This document shows, piece after piece, positions 11,114 to 26,210 of a DNA stretch of 64,000 nucleotides (position 1 is the first letter of the stretch; every line of letters starts with the position of its first letter). The DNA comes from Linnemannia hyalina (taxonomy: Eukaryota; Mortierellomycota; Mortierellomycetes; Mortierellales; Mortierellaceae). The notes below the pieces were generated by a model. The model made no database searches and was not told where the DNA came from. It saw nothing but the letters and a program-made list of their open reading frames with translations. The DNA lies in the NCBI GenBank assembly GCA_019671135.1, contig JAHRHY010000003.1, positions 372,001 to 436,000 of the forward strand, read 5' to 3'. The translations under genes were made by a program, and so were the position numbers.

Positions 11114-12760
11114 TTAGAGGAGAGTCTCACCGACGGCACAGCGGACGAGCGAGCATCCGATGGTGACGGTCTGGAAGACGGCCTGGTCGTCCTCGAGCGA
11201 GGGGTTGACCTCCATCAAGTCCATGGCGACGAGAGCACCGGTCTCGTGGACGGCCTCGCAGATGTAGTGGCCCTCACGGAAGGTGAGACCTCCACGGACA
11301 GGGGTACCTGAGAAATGATATAAGGGAAAAAATAGTCGCTGTGTAAGTGAAACCTGCTCAACGTAATCACCACTCTGATCATGTCGTATTTTTTACCCCG
11401 CATTACTGTGCTGTGGGACAAGAACTTACCAGTGGAGGGGGCAACGGTGGGGTCAAGGGCATCGACGTCGAAGCTGAGGTGGATGGGGCGGGAGCCGCCG
11501 GGAGAGACGTGCTCGATGGCCATCTCGACGACCTTGGCAATGCCGTACTTATCGACTTCGTGCATGGAGAAGGCCTTGATGCCGTTCTCACGGAGGATCT
11601 TCTTCTCGCCAGCGTCGACGTCACGGAGACCGATGTAGACGAGACGGTCGGGAGTGAGGCAGGGCTTGACCCAGGCAAACTCCTTGAGCTGGCCGGCGAT
11701 TCCGAGCAAGAACGAGACGGGGCAGCCGTGGATGTTTCCACTATCGGTCGACTCGGGGGTGTTGATATCCTGTTGGTTGAGGTTATGAACACGAGAACAA
11801 GAACGAGAACGAGGGATTATTAGATAGAGAACACAAAGAATTATGTGTGTGTGTGCATGTGTGAGGCATTAGTTTATCAGTTTCTATCCATGATCCCATG
11901 AGGTAATTAATTTTCTTCTGCTCCAAAGATAGGCAAAATGTCCTCCTATCTGGTTGTAATCAGATTCTTTTTTTGCTTGGAAGTAAAAAAAAGCCACACA
12001 TTCCAGGCACACAATCAATGAGGCGACTGTCCACGTATGAAAAATGACCCCTCATCCTCTGTCCATGCGCCTTCCTCCATAGGATAACAACGCCAATCAG
12101 ATATCCGTGGGTTTCATAAAAATAAAAAACTTACAGCATGGGCATCAACCCAGATCAAACCGGCGTTGGGGTGGACAGACATGGTGCCAGAGACAGTGCC
12201 GAGGGCAATCGAGTGGTCGCCTCCAAGGGTCAAGGCAAGCGAGCCCTCCTTCAAGTGCGCGGCAACAGAGTTAGCAACAGACTCGGTCACGGCCGAGACA
12301 AAGCGAGCGTTGAGGAGCTTGCCAACTGGAGGGTCGGAGGCGGGCTGCATCACGCTGTAATCGCGGTGACCGTCAAACTTGACCTTCCAGTCAAGCTCCT
12401 TGAGCTGGTCAAGGAGGCCAAACTCGATGATCTTGAGAGGGCCCTGATCGACACCAGCTCTGGGCTATTTATTGAATTGTTATGTGACGAGATAACAGAC
12501 GTTTTGTTTTAATACCAGGTCAGATATGAACAGGAACAGCAGTGATGGCAAAGGCAAAACAGTCGAAACAAAGAGAAGTCAAAAAGTTCAGTTCAGCAGA
12601 CAGTTTAGGGGCCATCAGTAAAAGAGGAATGAGCGAATGAGAAGGAAGGGAGGAAGGTGAATGAGAACAAGAGTGTGTGTCTTACCTGACCGCCAGAGAA
12701 TGGGACGCCAACGACACCGATGGACTTTTGCTTGAGGAACTTGTGCTGGACAGCGGACAT
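11114..12760 (-). CDS. CAR1: Arginase (L-arginine amidinohydrolase)
   Basis: Four exons: 12760-12686, 12464-12135, 11769-11430 and 11307-11114, giving 312 aa, the usual length. It hydrolyses L-arginine to L-ornithine and urea and begins arginine use as a nitrogen source; the enzyme is cytosolic in fungi. The binuclear manganese site is complete: GGDHS near residue 110, DAHAD (joined across the exon 2/3 boundary) near 135, and SFDVDALDP near 235. The family start KSIGVVGVPFSGGQ and the end GCSLVRCAVGETLL are also present. The second intron, 365 bp, is long for this gene. No regulatory site was identified upstream, although a CT-poor, AT-rich leader of about 100 bp precedes the ATG. Confidence 0.97.
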
Positions 12761-15313
<2,553 letters not shown>

Positions 15314-17185
15314 ATGTCGCTGGCAAGATCACACGCCCGAAAGATGAAGCCTGCGCTCCATGTGCAGCTCAACTCTGCACCAGCCAACTCGGCCTCACCT
15401 TCACCAGCACCTCTTCTGAACGTGAGTACCAACTCTCTCCGTGCTCGTTTGTTAACAATTGATATTAGGGCCAACGCTTTTTCTTCTCCTTATCGCCAAA
15501 TGACCCGACTGACTTTGTATTGCTATTCGCTTTCTCCTTCCACTTTTCTAGTCAAGGCCATTGATGGATTATCTGGAACGGAACCCAAGGGACCCCGCGC
15601 GCGAGAACCAATTCTCGGCAGCTTCAGGAGCGGATCGCAATGCTCGATCGATGAGAGGAATCCCTGAGACCCCCAATGGCTCGCGAGGACCCGATCCATT
15701 AATGAACTACACTCTTCGCCCAGAGGACATGATGACGATCAAAAAGCTTGGCGAGGGTTCGGCAGGAACAGTGAGCAAGGTCAAGCATGTACCAACTGGA
15801 TTTGTTATGGCGCGAAAGGTATGCTGTCCTTGAAGTATTGCCCCGTCTTTATTTTGTTTGGTCAGCCCTGTCCTCATCCACAAACCCTCCTTGCGTCGTC
15901 TCTCTCCTCATCCTCCCCCTTGCTGTGGCTATAAGAAGGGAAAAAAGTCTTTTAGTTGTTGCTTTTGTTCTGACTTTTGGAACTGACCCCCCTCTTTCTC
16001 CTTCCTTCCCTTTCTTTGATCCGTTCGACTGTTCTTTATTTTGTTATAACGTCAGCATGTCCGCTGTGACCCTAACCCAGATTTTCAGAGGCTACTGGAG
16101 CGAGAGTTGAAGACCTTGGACCGGTGTCATTCACCATGGATCGTGACATTCTACGGCGCCTACATGGACGGAGACGAACTCGCTATCTGCATGGAATATT
16201 GCGAAGGTGGAAGCATGGAATCAGTCTACAAGCATGTCGCTGAAAAGGGGTCAAGCATCTCGGAGAACGTCTTGGGCAAGATTAGCGAGGCCGTTCTCAA
16301 TGGCCTCGTGTATCTACACAAGATGCACCATGTCATCCATCGAGGTAGATGCATATACCCGGGATCTTCAAATGCTCGTTGTATCCATGTGTCATTGTGG
16401 AGATCGGAAGAGTACTATTGGATTAACCTTGCCCGCTCGTCGTTTCAATGATTTTGTACAATAGACCTAAAGCCGTCGAATATTGTGGTAACCATGGAAG
16501 GCAACATCAAGCTTTGCGACTTTGGTGTCAGTGGCGATCTGGTCAATTCTCTGGCAGAGACGTTTGTTGGAACAAGTTATTACATGGCCGTAAGTAACCA
16601 TTTCCACACTCTATGTCCTTTGTTCTAATATAGCCAATTCTATTGTTGTGGAATGTACCCTGAATGCATTCTAACGATCAGCCCTTCCTTATGAATATGA
16701 ATAGCCTGAACGTATTCAGGGTGGCAAATACCCAGTGCAGTCGGATGTCTGGTCGCTTGGACTGACGATGGTGGAGATCGCACAGATGAAGAACCCCTTC
16801 CCAAGCAACCTTGCACCCTTTGAGCTGCTGCACTACATTGTCAACCAGCCCGTGCCATCTCTACCGGAAGATGAGCCTTGGTCCGCGGCATTCAGGGACT
16901 TTTTGAGCCAATGGTAAGTTTTCGACATTGCTATAGTTTATTTGCTATGACCAGTAATGTTATCTGTCGTGACCCTAACTTTTTTTCTCTTGATTGATAT
17001 TGAAACGATTTAGCATGATCAAGGACTTTATGAAGAGACCCACGCCGGAGCAGATCATGGAGCACCCGTTCATTGTCGAATCATCAATACGCACACCTGA
17101 GGATGTGAACATGCGGGCCTGGATCCGTGACGTATGGGACTATGCAGACAGTGCCACCGAGCCATCGATTCCTCAAGCCATCTAG
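15314..17185 (+). CDS. MKK1: MAP kinase kinase, cell-wall-integrity (Mkk1/2) type
   Basis: Six exons: 15314-15421, 15552-15818, 16056-16344, 16465-16589, 16705-16913 and 17014-17185, giving 389 aa. It is a dual-specificity kinase that phosphorylates a MAPK on Thr and Tyr. The glycine loop GEGSAGTV lies near residue 101, the ATP lysine in VMARK near 125, the catalytic loop HRDLKPSN near 220 and DFG near 240. The activation segment has the MAPKK signature S-x3-T (SLAET) near 251-255, followed by GTSYYMAPERI. The C-terminal wording ([27 protein letters not shown], and [11 protein letters not shown] near the end) is closest to Mkk1/2 of the cell-wall-integrity cascade; a Ste7/Byr1-type kinase is the alternative. 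Exon 1 encodes [12 protein letters not shown], which fits a MAPK docking motif (basic cluster, then hydrophobic-x-hydrophobic). The N-terminal region is short (about 95 aa) for fungal MAPKKs. Confidence 0.92.
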
Positions 17186-17855
17186 TCCTGTCTTTTTAGC
17201 TTGTCTCCGCATCACTCGGTCCTTCATTCTTCGCCAATGCTTGTGTTTTTTCACTTGAATAATGCAACCTTTTTCTTATGAAAACAACAACAATATCATA
17301 CATATGCTATCCGTTTCGGATGACAGAAAAGGAAGGGAGAGGTTGGTTTCCTGTATTAAAAAAAAACGAGTCCTTCAAAAGGGTGAGTGTTCCCAGAAAC
17401 CATCTACAGGCTATTGGATTATCTCGACATTTTGCATGAATGTGAGTTCAGCCTCCAGCTGCTTGTTTGTGTTTTGTTTGAGTGAGGTCGCACTACCAAC
17501 GGAAACAACATAGGTGACGATTTCTTGCACTCATTGCTCTGCTTGTTTGTTGCTTTGTTTGTTATTGTTTTGCCAGTTGACCGTCCAGGAAAAAAAAGAC
17601 AGAGGCGGTGTCTGCTGTTCAAAATGTCACATCTCCGAGTGAAAAAATGCCAACTCAGAGGGAATAGAAGAGAAGGAATAAGTAGCCCTTTGACGTACAT
17701 ATGGTAGAAGGAGTTGACAAGACAACACGACTGAGGGATTGTTTGTACTTGAACCATAATAGAAACAACAGCGCCTTGGGACAGAGTAGCATGGCACACA
17801 GAGCAGGGCTGGGCGCAGGTGATAAGGAAGAAAAAAGCCTCACAAAAAAATGAAG

Positions 17856-17864
17856 TATAAAAAG
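17856..17864 (+). promoter_or_regulatory. TATA-like box before a long pyrimidine leader
   Basis: TATAAAAAG is followed within about 30 bp by a plus-strand pyrimidine-rich tract that runs, with breaks, toward the PHD gene ATG at 20153. A 2.2 kb leader would be long unless it contains introns, so the box may serve a separate noncoding transcript. Confidence 0.4.
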
Positions 17865-18773
17865 GGTCTCGTAGGTTTATGTTGACTCCCTTTTTCTCGT
17901 TTTTCTTTCCATCCTTTGCGTTGTGATGGTCTTGGCTTTCCTTTTTTCATCCTCTTTTTCCAACATCTCTCACCTTCTTCATTCCGACAGCACTCATCAG
18001 ATCACTTTCCGCATTCTCCCTTTTTCTTCACCTAACTTCTTGACATTCCGCTCTCCACTTCATTTCCAATACTCCCTCAGCACAGGTACGAACCGTAGTT
18101 CCCAGCGTCACTATTACCCTTTGGATATCTATCGTTGTTTTTCCCACTGCAGTAAATGAGGCTGCTCCGTTGGGCTCCTTTCAGGCTGCTTGACTTTTGC
18201 CACCGTTTTACCTTTCCATATATTTATGTCCTTTCGTTGTTCAGCTGAGAAATGACTTGGCTTGATAGAAAGCGGAAGGATAGGGAAGGAAGGAGAAATT
18301 TTGCCACCATTTTTTATTTTTTTACTCTCGTTTTTTGTCGAAGGCAAGATGCCATAACGAACAACAAACACAACGAGAAACTATCTGGGCAATGATACAT
18401 GAGAGAAAAGGCATTGTCCCCTTGTCTTTGTCACTTAGCTCCTGAAGGAGGAGGTATTCTTTTTCAATCGAAAACTGGAGATTAGGTGATTTTTGAACGG
18501 GCTGACTGGACTGATTTCATGACAAACAACAACAAAAAAAACAGGCTCAGAAGAGCTAAAAGAAAACTATGCAAGTGGCGGGAAAATGAAAAGGATCGAT
18601 TGCAAGCAAAGCGGTCGTAGTGGTGGTGCTCTCTTATGTTTTTGTTCGTTTTTGATTTTTGAACTCCAGACTTTTGAGCGTGTGCACCCTGAAAGACTTG
18701 GCCTTGTGTCTTGTTACAGCCCTGTTTGTGTGCTTGACAACAACAACCAACCAACAACTATCCTCGTCCTCGT

Positions 18774-18778
<5 letters not shown>

Positions 18779-18817
<39 letters not shown>

Positions 18818-18829
18818 GTGTGTGTGTGC
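18779..18829. repeat. (TG)n microsatellite
   Basis: A TG dinucleotide run of about 19 units with one TTGTG interruption near its end. Confidence 0.95.
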
Positions 18830-18905
18830 TCTAGCGCCTAGATCTAATATCTGCTCTCGCTGGCTGTTTGTTCCCTCATTCTTTCTATCCCTCACTCCCA
18901 TTACT

Positions 18906-18906
<1 letters not shown>

Positions 18907-18951
<45 letters not shown>

Positions 18952-18954
18952 CGT
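18907..18954. repeat. (GTT)n microsatellite
   Basis: About 16 units of the GTT/TTG triplet with one GATG interruption. Confidence 0.93.
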
Positions 18955-20152
18955 CGCTCTATTCAGTCGCAACTCCTTCCTTCCTTCCTTCCCTTCCACT
19001 CTCACTTTATTTCTCTCCCCTCTCCTCCTTCTACCCCTTTTTAAAACGACAAACTACACTACATTTTCCTGCCCAAGGTTCGAACCCTTTGTCTCTTATC
19101 ATGCAATCGTTTTTTGTTCCTCCACTTCCTCTCCTTCACGAGTCGTGATTGAATTTTGTCTTATGGTGGTGGCGACCCTCTCCTTTTCCTTTTCACTTTT
19201 CCCTTTCCTTTTCCGAGGGGGCGCTCAATCTTCTTTCTGGCACACGTTCTCCTTCCTTCTCCCTATTGTTTAAAAGCTATTCCATGGCGTATCTGGTGGA
19301 CAGTCTCTGTATTTCTGTCCGTTGCACTCGTCTTTCTTTATTCTTACCCTTTCTTCCTGTTCCCAGCTCGCTTCCCATCTTCTCCCTTCATCTGGTTTCT
19401 TTTTTTCTTGCCTCCTTCACTTCCCATCTCCATTTCTCTCTTTCTGAGGAATACACATACCATTCGACTGTCCCTTCTCATTCCCCTTTCCTCCCCTCCG
19501 ACCCGACCTAACCACCCCTTTTCCCCAGAGGTTCGCTTCCTCCACCAACTTTGTCATAATATTACAGTTTCCCCTTAAACTCGATAATCTTCAATTGCTT
19601 CCTGCTTCCTGCTGCTAACAGTTCCCTCTCTTCCACTTCTCACCCTTCACTCTTTCGCTCTTCCCTTCCCTTTCTCTGTTCCTCCCGACTATGCCAACCT
19701 GGTCGCTCAATTCAGAAAAAAAATCAAATAGATTGACAACTCATCATACACACACATACACCAATTCAGCTTCCCTCACTACCAACTCGCCATTCCTGGG
19801 CGGCACTCAACTCGTCAACTCGAAAGAGAGAGTCTAGCGGGTGGGAATATTCCTAGTGCAGCCATCTAACAGTAAAGAAAGGTAACCCGCAAAAGAAAGA
19901 AAAAGGCGTATTAGGAACGAGGCCTATTACTTAAATGAAGCATGTTCAATCCTTTTTTTATTCAATGGATATCCGCACAATCAACCCTGTCTTTTTTTTA
20001 CACTCCTCTGACGCTCTTGCTTTATCTCCCTCGCCTTTTCCTGTCGTGCTCTTGATGTCATTGGGAACTCCAGTCCTCGTTATTTTCAGTTGTCGTGAAG
20101 ACAGTGAACACACCCATCCACCTATATCGTTATCGGTCCCCGATCTGCCGTC

Positions 20153-23100
20153 ATGTCCTCCAATGTTGCTCGCCATGCACCCGCGAAGTCAGAGACAAAG
20201 CGACCCAAGCGAGTTTTGACCAGCACACGCAAGAGCAGACAGCAACGGGAAAACATCGAAAACACCTTGTCCGCGTCGCACTCTTCAATGACCCTTGCAA
20301 ACCTCCCTATCCAGAAGCAGTCCACCCAGATCAGGAAACGGCTCTTAACCGAATGCCAGTCTAACGCCGCCCTGACCCCTGGAGATCGATTGTCCAATAA
20401 GCGACAAAAGCTACTCCTCGATGATCCTCCTCGACCCGACTCCGCTGGCCCCTCTTCCTCTGTTCCTCCTCTCCATCGCACCCTTTCTGACAAGTCCTCC
20501 TACCTCAACCAAGCCCCCCTGCACGAACTCAGCCCCGATGCAAAGTCCCACTCCACCTCGGCCTTCTGGAAACGACCCTCTCAGCTTCTTCGCACTGCTT
20601 CGGACAGCGACGCTGATGCTGATGACGAGGACGATCCACTTCAAAGGATTACCTCTCCAGCCGCAAAGCCCCAAGCATTGGCTCAGAGCTCTGCAATGTC
20701 CGCCAAAGGGGATCCCGATCACCCCTCAACTCTCAAGAACAGTCTCCAGCCAATTGTCAGTAAGACTCTCAAGCAGAGTCCATCGCCCCCTAGTCACCAG
20801 TTCCTTTTCTCTATGGATGATGATGAGCTTTTTGGGAGCGACACCACCTTGACCAGCCCCGAGGATGACTCTGATGATGACGTCACTGGGCCTTCACACT
20901 CTACGACCAAGGTCGAGCGTACTCGCTCAACCAAGCGCGAGGTGCCTTTTTCTATCAGGACCCGTAGCAAGAGGGCCGCTTCTTCGACTGTCGCATCACA
21001 AAGCAGCAGTGAATCCAACAAAAGTCATCCTTCCATGAACGATACGTCGGTGTTGTCTCGAATTCAGAGCTCAGTCGAACAACGTGCCCCTGAATTGGCC
21101 GTCAGTCCTGTAGTGTCAGTTGCTCCGATATCGCTGATGGCTCGCATTCTCGAGGGTAGAAAGAGGCCCACGGAAGCTGAACTGGATGAGGACGAGGATG
21201 ACTGTTCAGATGACGCACAACCCGAGGTGTCTCCAATCGTTTGGCCCAATTCCGTCAAGACAGAATCTCCCCTCGCACCCGCTCCCTCGGATGATGTTTC
21301 ACTCAATGCAACTGTTGTGGAATCACTCCTCAAGGATATCTATATAGCTGTTTGTCTCCCAAGCGAGAACCCGTCTCTTTCTACTCTCACCCCTACCGCC
21401 CCTACCGTCCCTACCGCAGCGCCTGCGGGACATGTCTTTGCTATGCCAACTCTTCCAGTCCTCCGAAGAAATCGAGGCTACTCATCGAGCCGGTGTAAGA
21501 CTTCCAGTTCAGCGGATCTGATCGATCGACCCAACACCAGAGAATATGCCTCCCGGCAGTCCACTCGCACCATGCCCCGTCCTCGCTTATTTCAAACTTG
21601 TCGCGACATTATGTCACAATCGGACCCGGATCGCCATCGAACCGACATCCAGTCCATCTCGATGATGCTCAAGCATTCGCTCGAACAGGGTATGCGCAAG
21701 ATCCAGGACGCTGCCGCGGAAGCTCAGGCAAAGTCGGAGACGAAAGCGGAGCCCAAGGTGGGCTCGGTCAACTTGCAAGCGTGGGGTGCTGTCATCGGCA
21801 ACGGTAAGGGCCTTTTCCGTGAATCGCCACGCAGGCAGCGGGAGTTGGAGCGAGTCGCTGAGAGACGGCACTTCGTTGAAGAGACGTATCGCGCTTTGGA
21901 TTTCCCATCACCTCCTCTTGGCTGGGACAAGTCGTCCCAGGTGATTTTGGACAAGCTCACTCCCGAGAAGAGTCTGACCAAGACTCGGAGCAGCAAGGCT
22001 GAAAAGCGCTGGCCTAGCGATCTTGACAACACTCTTGGATGTGATTATTGTCGCAAGACTTACCAGGATCAAGCAGGATTAGCGCACCACATGGAGCGAT
22101 GTACCATGGCACAGATGGTAAGATTGACGGTGCAGTTTATTATTGCTGCTGCAAGGAGACTGCTTTTGCCATCGTTCACAAATTTTGACATGTTCACTTC
22201 GCTTTTGAATTTGTAGCAAACATCCATTGTCGCCGATATGGATGGCGATTCGACAGCCTCAGAAACAGAGGACCAACGGATGGCGCGATCCCCAACGGCT
22301 CTACTGGAGAAAAAGGCAGGACTTAAAATCATGGACGAGATCTCTGAGAACGACGATGAGGAAGAAGATGACGGAGGCGACGAAGAGGGTATCATCATGT
22401 GTGTCTGTGGATCCAAAGAAGACGAAGGCGCCATGATACAATGCGACAAGTGCGAGGTATGGCTTCATCTCGAGTGCCTGGATCTCTCAGAGGATGACGT
22501 CCCTGAAGAGTACTTTTGCCCAACATGCCAAGGCTTGCCCACACCAAGCACTGGCGGAAAGTCTTTTAGACACATCCCTAGCAAGGCCTCCGAGAGATCT
22601 CGCAGCCAGACTAAAGCTGGTCGACCTCGCCGCAAACCGGAAAGTCAGGGAGCTTCGTCAGCCAAGGGCAGTCGTCGAGTTGCTCGATCCAAACCAGTCC
22701 CTCACTGGATGCACGTTCGACAGGACACCAAGATTGAGACAAGTAGCGACTCTGAAGACACTTACTCGACAGGCACAGATGAAGATGAGAGTCAGCATTC
22801 ACAGGAGAGAATGGGTTCGCCTCAAGTGACCCTGAACCATGATTGGAGATCTGTCGGTCAAGGCTCAGGAAACATCCTGGGGTACGACAGCGAGTACATG
22901 AACACATTGTTTGGTGTCTCTTCCTCCCATACCGTCTTCAAGAAGTCAAAGGCACCCGCTCTGATGTTGAATGGATCTTCAAGCCAAGAAGTACAAGAAG
23001 AGTTGTCGAGCAATCTCTTGTCGACCGATCTTGGTTTCAATGACCACGAGGAGATCGTCTTTCCCGGAGCATCCAATCGTCACACGATTATGGGGCCCAA

Positions 23101-23729
23101 CTTTGACTCGGAAGCGCTCTTTGACCAAGGTTACATCGGTGGTGCTGATTCCCTCCCTTCCAGCCAGAACTTGGGCTCTGACGACACCATCGACTCTGAT
23201 GGGTAATGATTGACTGCTATTGCGATCTGCGGACCCCGATATATACTGTGGTCGAGTATGTGTGCTAACCGATATTGTTATTTTCCTTCTCCATCTAGCC
23301 TGAGAACCCCGATTGACCTTTGGCGCGACACGGACCAACGTGACCAATGGGTGTCGAACAGCTATGGAGAGGTTATTTCGGAGAATGCAGCCGAGTTTGG
23401 TCTCGAGAGCAGTGCATCCGTGGGCACAGAGTGCAAGAGCACAGCTGTGGCCGTAGGACTGGAACACTACCCTGAACTTCTCACGAACAATGTGATTGAC
23501 TGGTATTGCGATCAGGATCTGCTTCCTGCCGATAACTTTGACATTGATGGTAAGAGTCGCTACTTACGTTTGATGAACTACTTGCGGCTGTCTTTTCCAG
23601 TACGTTTCTCGTGCTCCCTCCTATTCACCCCTGCCAACTCTAAACTTTCCTTACGTTTTTCTCTCTGTTGCATGACTTGTGATAGGTCTTATTGACCTGG
23701 AAGCTGTATCGACGCCTGAGGAGAATTAA
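20153..23729 (+). CDS. Large PHD-finger protein with a preceding C2HC-like finger
   Basis: Four exons: 20153-22117, 22217-23202, 23299-23549 and 23686-23729, giving 1081 aa. The first ~480 residues are Ser/Pro/Arg-rich with acidic patches (DADADDEDD, DDDELFGSD, DEDEDD) and look disordered. Residues about 480-620 hold a more ordered Arg/Glu-rich helical stretch (RRQRELERVAERRHFVEE). Near 630-650 is a zinc-finger-like CxxC-x12-H-x4-C element (CDYCRKTYQDQAGLAHHMERC) that ends exon 1. At about 714-765 is a full C4HC3 PHD finger: CVCGS, CDKCEVWLHLEC, then CPTC. PHD fingers read histone H3 tails, so a chromatin role in the nucleus is likely, but the PHD aromatic-cage details were not assessed. The C-terminal ~300 aa are disordered. 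I recognise no specific orthologue; a SET3/Cti6-like reader is one possibility. Confidence 0.85.
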
Positions 23730-26210
23730 CTGGTTTTCCTATCATTCAATGATGCGCCTGTATATGGCTACTGTTTATCTCACTGCATTGTCCTGGCACA
23801 ACTTCTTTTTCTCCAACCCCTCAAGCACTATTGCTCTTCTATGCATTTTAGCCTCTTTTGCTCTACCTTCCTAACGTTCTATTCATTTACCATTCCGTTA
23901 CTCATTTCATTCTTTCCTTCTGTATCATTTTTCCATTTCCCCCATTCTTTTTCTCAGCTGTAATTTAACACCCTCTTTCCTTCTCGCGTTATACCTTTTC
24001 TTCTGTTCTTTTTTTTTGTTCGTTGCCTGCAAGAAAGCCTCCTTTGTCCAATTCCTTTCTCACTCCCTCTCCTCATTCTGTACATCCTCCTCCCCCTTTT
24101 TTTTTCTTTTCTTTTCTTTTGCTTCCCTATTTTTTGGGACTTCAATCCACATCAAAAAATAAAAATAAAACGCGAAAAAATGCGCCTGTTCGCGCGCTCT
24201 GATTGGCTACAGATAATGTAATGCCCAATTAGGAAGGTCTTTGTCGCGTCGAAAATGATTCCTGTGCGGTTGTCATATGACCAACAAAGTGAGAGCCACT
24301 GAACAGAAATGTCCAGCCGTTTTGTATTTTCTCGCTCTCCCTCTTTCCTTATTGCCTTCTTTCGTCCCCTACTCCGCCTTCTTCTTTTCTCTTGAAGAAT
24401 TAACGTGCCTCTTCATGTACTCACATTCTTTTTTTTACTTTGCCTTAGTGTCTCTTTTTGTCCAGTCATGAAGGTGAGAAGAGGCTCTCAAAGGGACCAT
24501 GAACAAGTAGCGTGTTTTTTTTCTTCGCTTTCTTTGTGCGAGGTAGGAGGCCGAAAGAAGAGAGGAATAGAAGGAGCATGAAGCTGAACGAACTACAGCC
24601 TTGGATAGTGTATTACGCCCAATAACATAATGTCGTGGCCGTGGCAAGGTGACAAACAACAACGATGCGCTTGGTCTATAATAGACTGTATAATTAATGT
24701 ACTTTAGCATTTTTTTTATTTTGTTCATCTAAAAAGAACGGCAATGTGTTGACTTGTTGCGTAGTTTGGATGGATCGATTCTCAAACAAGGGGTTGGGGA
24801 TACACAGAAAGAAAAAGTGAGAGAGCCATATGTGTCTTGTGGTCTTTTTTTCTAGGGTGTATATTGTTAGACAAATGAATAATGCGTGCGTGGGAGGGAG
24901 AGAGAAAAGGATGCCGTGCTGGGTATCATATTTAACCATATGGATTTATCGTGGTGACAAAGGGACGCCGGCTGAGCATATACTGTAAATTACACAGGGT
25001 CAGTTTATAAATTGAACAGACAATAAAAACTGTTGCGCCCGAGATGGATCCGTCTCTCTGGCGACCAGCCGCTTCCACCTTTTTTTTTTTCTTTAGTGCT
25101 CTTCATCTGGGTGGATCTTTTGGCCATCTTTCACACAGGTGCTGTTCTCCATATTTTTTTTATCAAAAGGAGAAGCATTTGGAGGGACTTATTACTTTTT
25201 CTTGACGATTTTTACATGTTTTTTTGCTGGAAATAATTGTGCAAGAAATAGGGGTGAAGGACAGAATGAAAGAAGAAAGGGGGGATGGTTCAAGGATCGA
25301 AAATGCGTGAGGTACCTGTTTAACATTTTTTGTTATGACTTTGAACGAGTTCATAAGCGGTGGAGAAAGAAGTATGGAGGTGATGATGTGCGAAAGATGC
25401 CAGACATAGGAAAGATTTCCTACTTGGAAGGTTCAATCCATGTTTGTGGAGGCGAAGGTACTTTAATATAGTCCTTGTTGTTGTTGTTGTTTTGTGTATT
25501 TTTGCCTTTTGTTGTTGATATTATTTTCGTGCCTATGTGGTTGAGCTTCGTGACATATTTACACTCTCACTCTGGCTTTTCACTCGGTCTAATCGGGATT
25601 CTATCGTTCGCCTTCTTACTTCAAGTGCAGCCGCCAGGGAAAGGACCCAAGTCAGGAAACTCCAGGCTGGAACAACAACCTACCTCCACAAGCATAAGGT
25701 AGAAGAATATAAGAACGCCTCTCATCTACGAACAATTTTCTTCCTCCCCATTTCTGAGAAGCCTTTTTTCATTTCCCCCATTCATTCGTCCTTTCCGTCG
25801 TCTCTCTCCATTTCCTCATTCTTTCCCTCATCTTCATTTTCCTCTCTTCTCTTTCTCACACACTGCGTCAACACACCGCAGCGCATTTGTTTCCTCGTTC
25901 AAAATTACATTCGCCCAAACCACGCAGCACTAGACCCAACCTGCAAGGACCCTTGTCCTCTTTACCTTTTATCTTTCTCTACCTTCTTCGTCCCTTACGA
26001 TCCTTCCACTTTGTTTCCACACGTATCCTATCATCACATATCACTCTGAGAGTGCGTTCTCGTCTCCTCTCCTTATCCTTTTTAGCTCCTTTCATCTCCT
26101 CGCAAGCTTCTTTTTCTTACTCTCCCCTCTACAAGCAACGACCACTTCCACTCACTCCTCATCATTCAGAGACGTTCACTTCCTCCCCATCCGACATACG
26201 ACCTGCGGTT
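23730..26210. other. Intergenic region upstream of the first zinc-finger gene
   Basis: From 23730 to 24150 is the pyrimidine-rich 3' flank of the PHD gene. From 24150 to 25700 is AT-rich sequence without a recognised gene. From 25740 to 26210 is the CT-rich leader of the next gene. Confidence 0.5.
25708..25713 (+). promoter_or_regulatory. TATA-like box of the first zinc-finger gene
   Basis: TATAAG is followed about 30 bp later by a polypyrimidine leader of about 470 bp that ends at the ATG at 26211. The same layout recurs before the other zinc-finger genes. Confidence 0.45.

Larger units (their letters stand above)
17186..20152 (+). other. Long pyrimidine-rich region between MKK and the PHD gene
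   Basis: The first 650 bp are the 3' flank of MKK. From about 17890 to 19700 the plus strand is dominated by C and T, with (TG)n and (TTG)n repeats. Open frames such as 19149-19578 are Phe/Leu/Ser/Pro-rich, as expected of translated CT-rich DNA, and are not called as genes. Confidence 0.5.

Noticed and set aside
19075..19090. GGTTCGAACCC resembling a tRNA B box
   Set aside because: No D-arm, anticodon arm or acceptor-stem pairing exists upstream, and the T stem has only four pairs. It is simply a palindrome.
19149..19578. Overlapping Phe/Leu/Ser/Pro-rich frames of 120-140 codons
   Set aside because: The composition is what CT-rich leader DNA gives in any frame, and no conserved motif is present.
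25887..26210. Upstream extension of zinc-finger gene A
   Set aside because: The extra 108 codons translate the polypyrimidine leader. The ATG at 26211 begins protein-like sequence.
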